Source of the DNA: an uncultured Oscillospiraceae bacterium
GTDB lineage: Bacteria; Bacillota; Clostridia; Oscillospirales; Oscillospiraceae
DNA: 5,156 bases
Direction of reading: 5' to 3'
NCBI GenBank assembly: GCA_934561725.1
Contig: CAKTGW010000100.1
Coordinates: forward strand, 1-5,156
Shown here: piece after piece, positions 4,664 to 5,156 of the stretch
Layout: every line of letters begins with the position of its first letter
Numbering within the stretch: the first letter of the stretch is position 1
Program-made: the position numbers and the translations under genes
Notes under the pieces: model-generated
Database searches by the model: none
Seen by the model: only the letters and a program-made list of their open reading frames with translations
What the model was told of the DNA's origin: nothing

Positions 4664-5132
4664 ATGTCTGCATTAATCGCATTTTACTCCCGGGCGGGAG
4701 AGAACTATTTTGGCGGTACATACCGCTGCATTGCCGTCGGCAATACTGAAAGGGAGGCGGAAATGCTGGCTGAACTGACCGGCGGCAGGCTCTGCAAAAT
4801 TGAACAGGCGCAGCCGTATTCTGAGGACTATCAGACCTGCATCGCTGAGGCAACGGCCGACCTGCAGAAGAAAGCGCGCCCGAAGCTCCAGGCTCTTCCC
4901 GATGATCTGGATGCCTATGGCCGTCTACACATTTCTTGAGAGCTGCGATCTTACCGGCAAGGTCATTCATCCCTTCTGCACTCACGAGGGCAGCGGACTT
5001 TCCCACACAGTACAGGATATCCGGACGGCCGCACCGGGGGCCGCTGTAACGAAGGGACTGACCATTCACGGCAGCAGTGTGGCCGATGCAAAAGCCGCAC
5101 TTGAAAAATGGATCCAGGAGGTAAAAGCATGA
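4664..5132 (+). pseudogene. Flavodoxin, broken by a frameshifting internal deletion
   Basis: The first frame (ATG 4664, seven bases after AAGGAG at 4651-4656) encodes a flavodoxin N-terminus: LIAFYSRAGENYFGG, the GNTEREAEMLAELTGG helix, and an LPDDLDAY segment ending at residue 85. It then runs off into G-R-L-H-I-S and a TGA at 4937-4939. The normal sequence resumes in another frame at MPMAVYTFLES (from 4911), then GKVIHPFCTHEGSGLSHTVQDI, and ends at 5132. Family members have about 14-16 residues between DAY and MPMAV, including the G-Y-P-x-Y-W loop that contacts flavin; here they are absent. The two frames overlap in ATGCCTATG (4911-4919), which reads as D-A-Y in one and M-P-M in the other. 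The gene begins one base after the previous flavodoxin and ends overlapping the next by ATGA, so it keeps its operon place. A truncated 91-residue product is expected. Confidence 0.8.
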
Positions 5133-5156
5133 AAAAACTGTTGATCGTCTATTACT
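5129..5156 (+). CDS. Start of a third flavodoxin-like gene (partial)
   Basis: Only nine codons are inside the window: MKKLLIVYY. The ATG overlaps the previous stop in an ATGA junction and is preceded by AGGAGG (5116-5121) with seven bases of spacing, so the start is well supported. A basic start followed by a hydrophobic strand ending in Y-Y is how flavodoxins begin before the S-x-T-G-N-T phosphate loop, and this fits the operon. The rest is outside the window, so the family is provisional. Confidence 0.6.

Noticed and set aside
4911..4919. Programmed ribosomal frameshift as the explanation for the two-frame flavodoxin
   Set aside because: There is no slippery heptamer at the junction, and the family's loop residues are absent rather than encoded in another frame, which indicates a deletion.
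4638..5069. Open frame of 143 codons on the minus strand
   Set aside because: A shadow of the broken flavodoxin gene, whose two plus-strand frames are clearly homologous to one family.

Overview
The window looks like a chromosomal segment of a Gram-positive anaerobe of the class Clostridia, probably an Oscillospirales- or Lachnospirales-type gut bacterium. This is inferred from strong AGGAGG-type ribosome binding sites, compact short operons with GC-rich hairpin terminators, moderate-to-high GC for Clostridia, and a gene set typical of these genomes (PF20097 zinc-ribbon protein, ZIP transporter, LysR regulator, flavodoxin cluster). No rRNA, tRNA, CRISPR array, transposase or phage gene is visible.

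Layout. Bases 1-214 are a control region: a perfect 15-bp hairpin with a TTCG loop, a good sigma-A-like promoter, a short hairpin with a T run just after it, and an 18-bp near-palindrome resembling a DtxR/IdeR-type metalloregulator site. These precede a two-gene operon (215-1862) that encodes a cysteine-rich protein of the L-2-amino-thiazoline-4-carboxylate (ATC) hydrolase family and an alpha/beta hydrolase related to the BAAT C-terminal family. A 14-bp hairpin closes the operon. A small zinc-ribbon protein (PF20097-like) lies on the minus strand at 1918-2130. It is divergent from a ZIP-family metal transporter (2464-3240), and the 333-bp gap between them holds two back-to-back promoters and a long structured leader for the transporter. 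The ZIP gene is followed after 19 bases by a LysR-family regulator (3260-4144) and a clear terminator.

The right-hand end is a LysR-type regulator facing a flavodoxin operon in tandem. A T-N11-A palindrome at 4184-4198 sits about 64 bases upstream of the predicted start of a TTGATT-17-TACAAT promoter, the usual position of a LysR recognition site. At least three consecutive, tightly spaced flavodoxin-fold genes follow (4279-4662, 4664-5132, and one starting at 5129 and leaving the window).

The most notable observation is that both complete flavodoxin genes appear to have lost the segment carrying the central flavin-binding loop. The first has an in-frame loss of about 50 residues. The second has a frameshifting loss of about 45-50 bases centred on the 9-base word ATGCCTATG, which reads meaningfully in both frames, as expected when a deletion occurs between two short direct repeats. 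The regulator, promoter and operator look intact, so this seems to be a regulated redox operon whose first two products are damaged. I see no clear evidence of a wholly new multi-gene system. The best candidates for undescribed biology are the metal-operator-like control of the ATC hydrolase/alpha-beta hydrolase pair and the structured ZIP leader.
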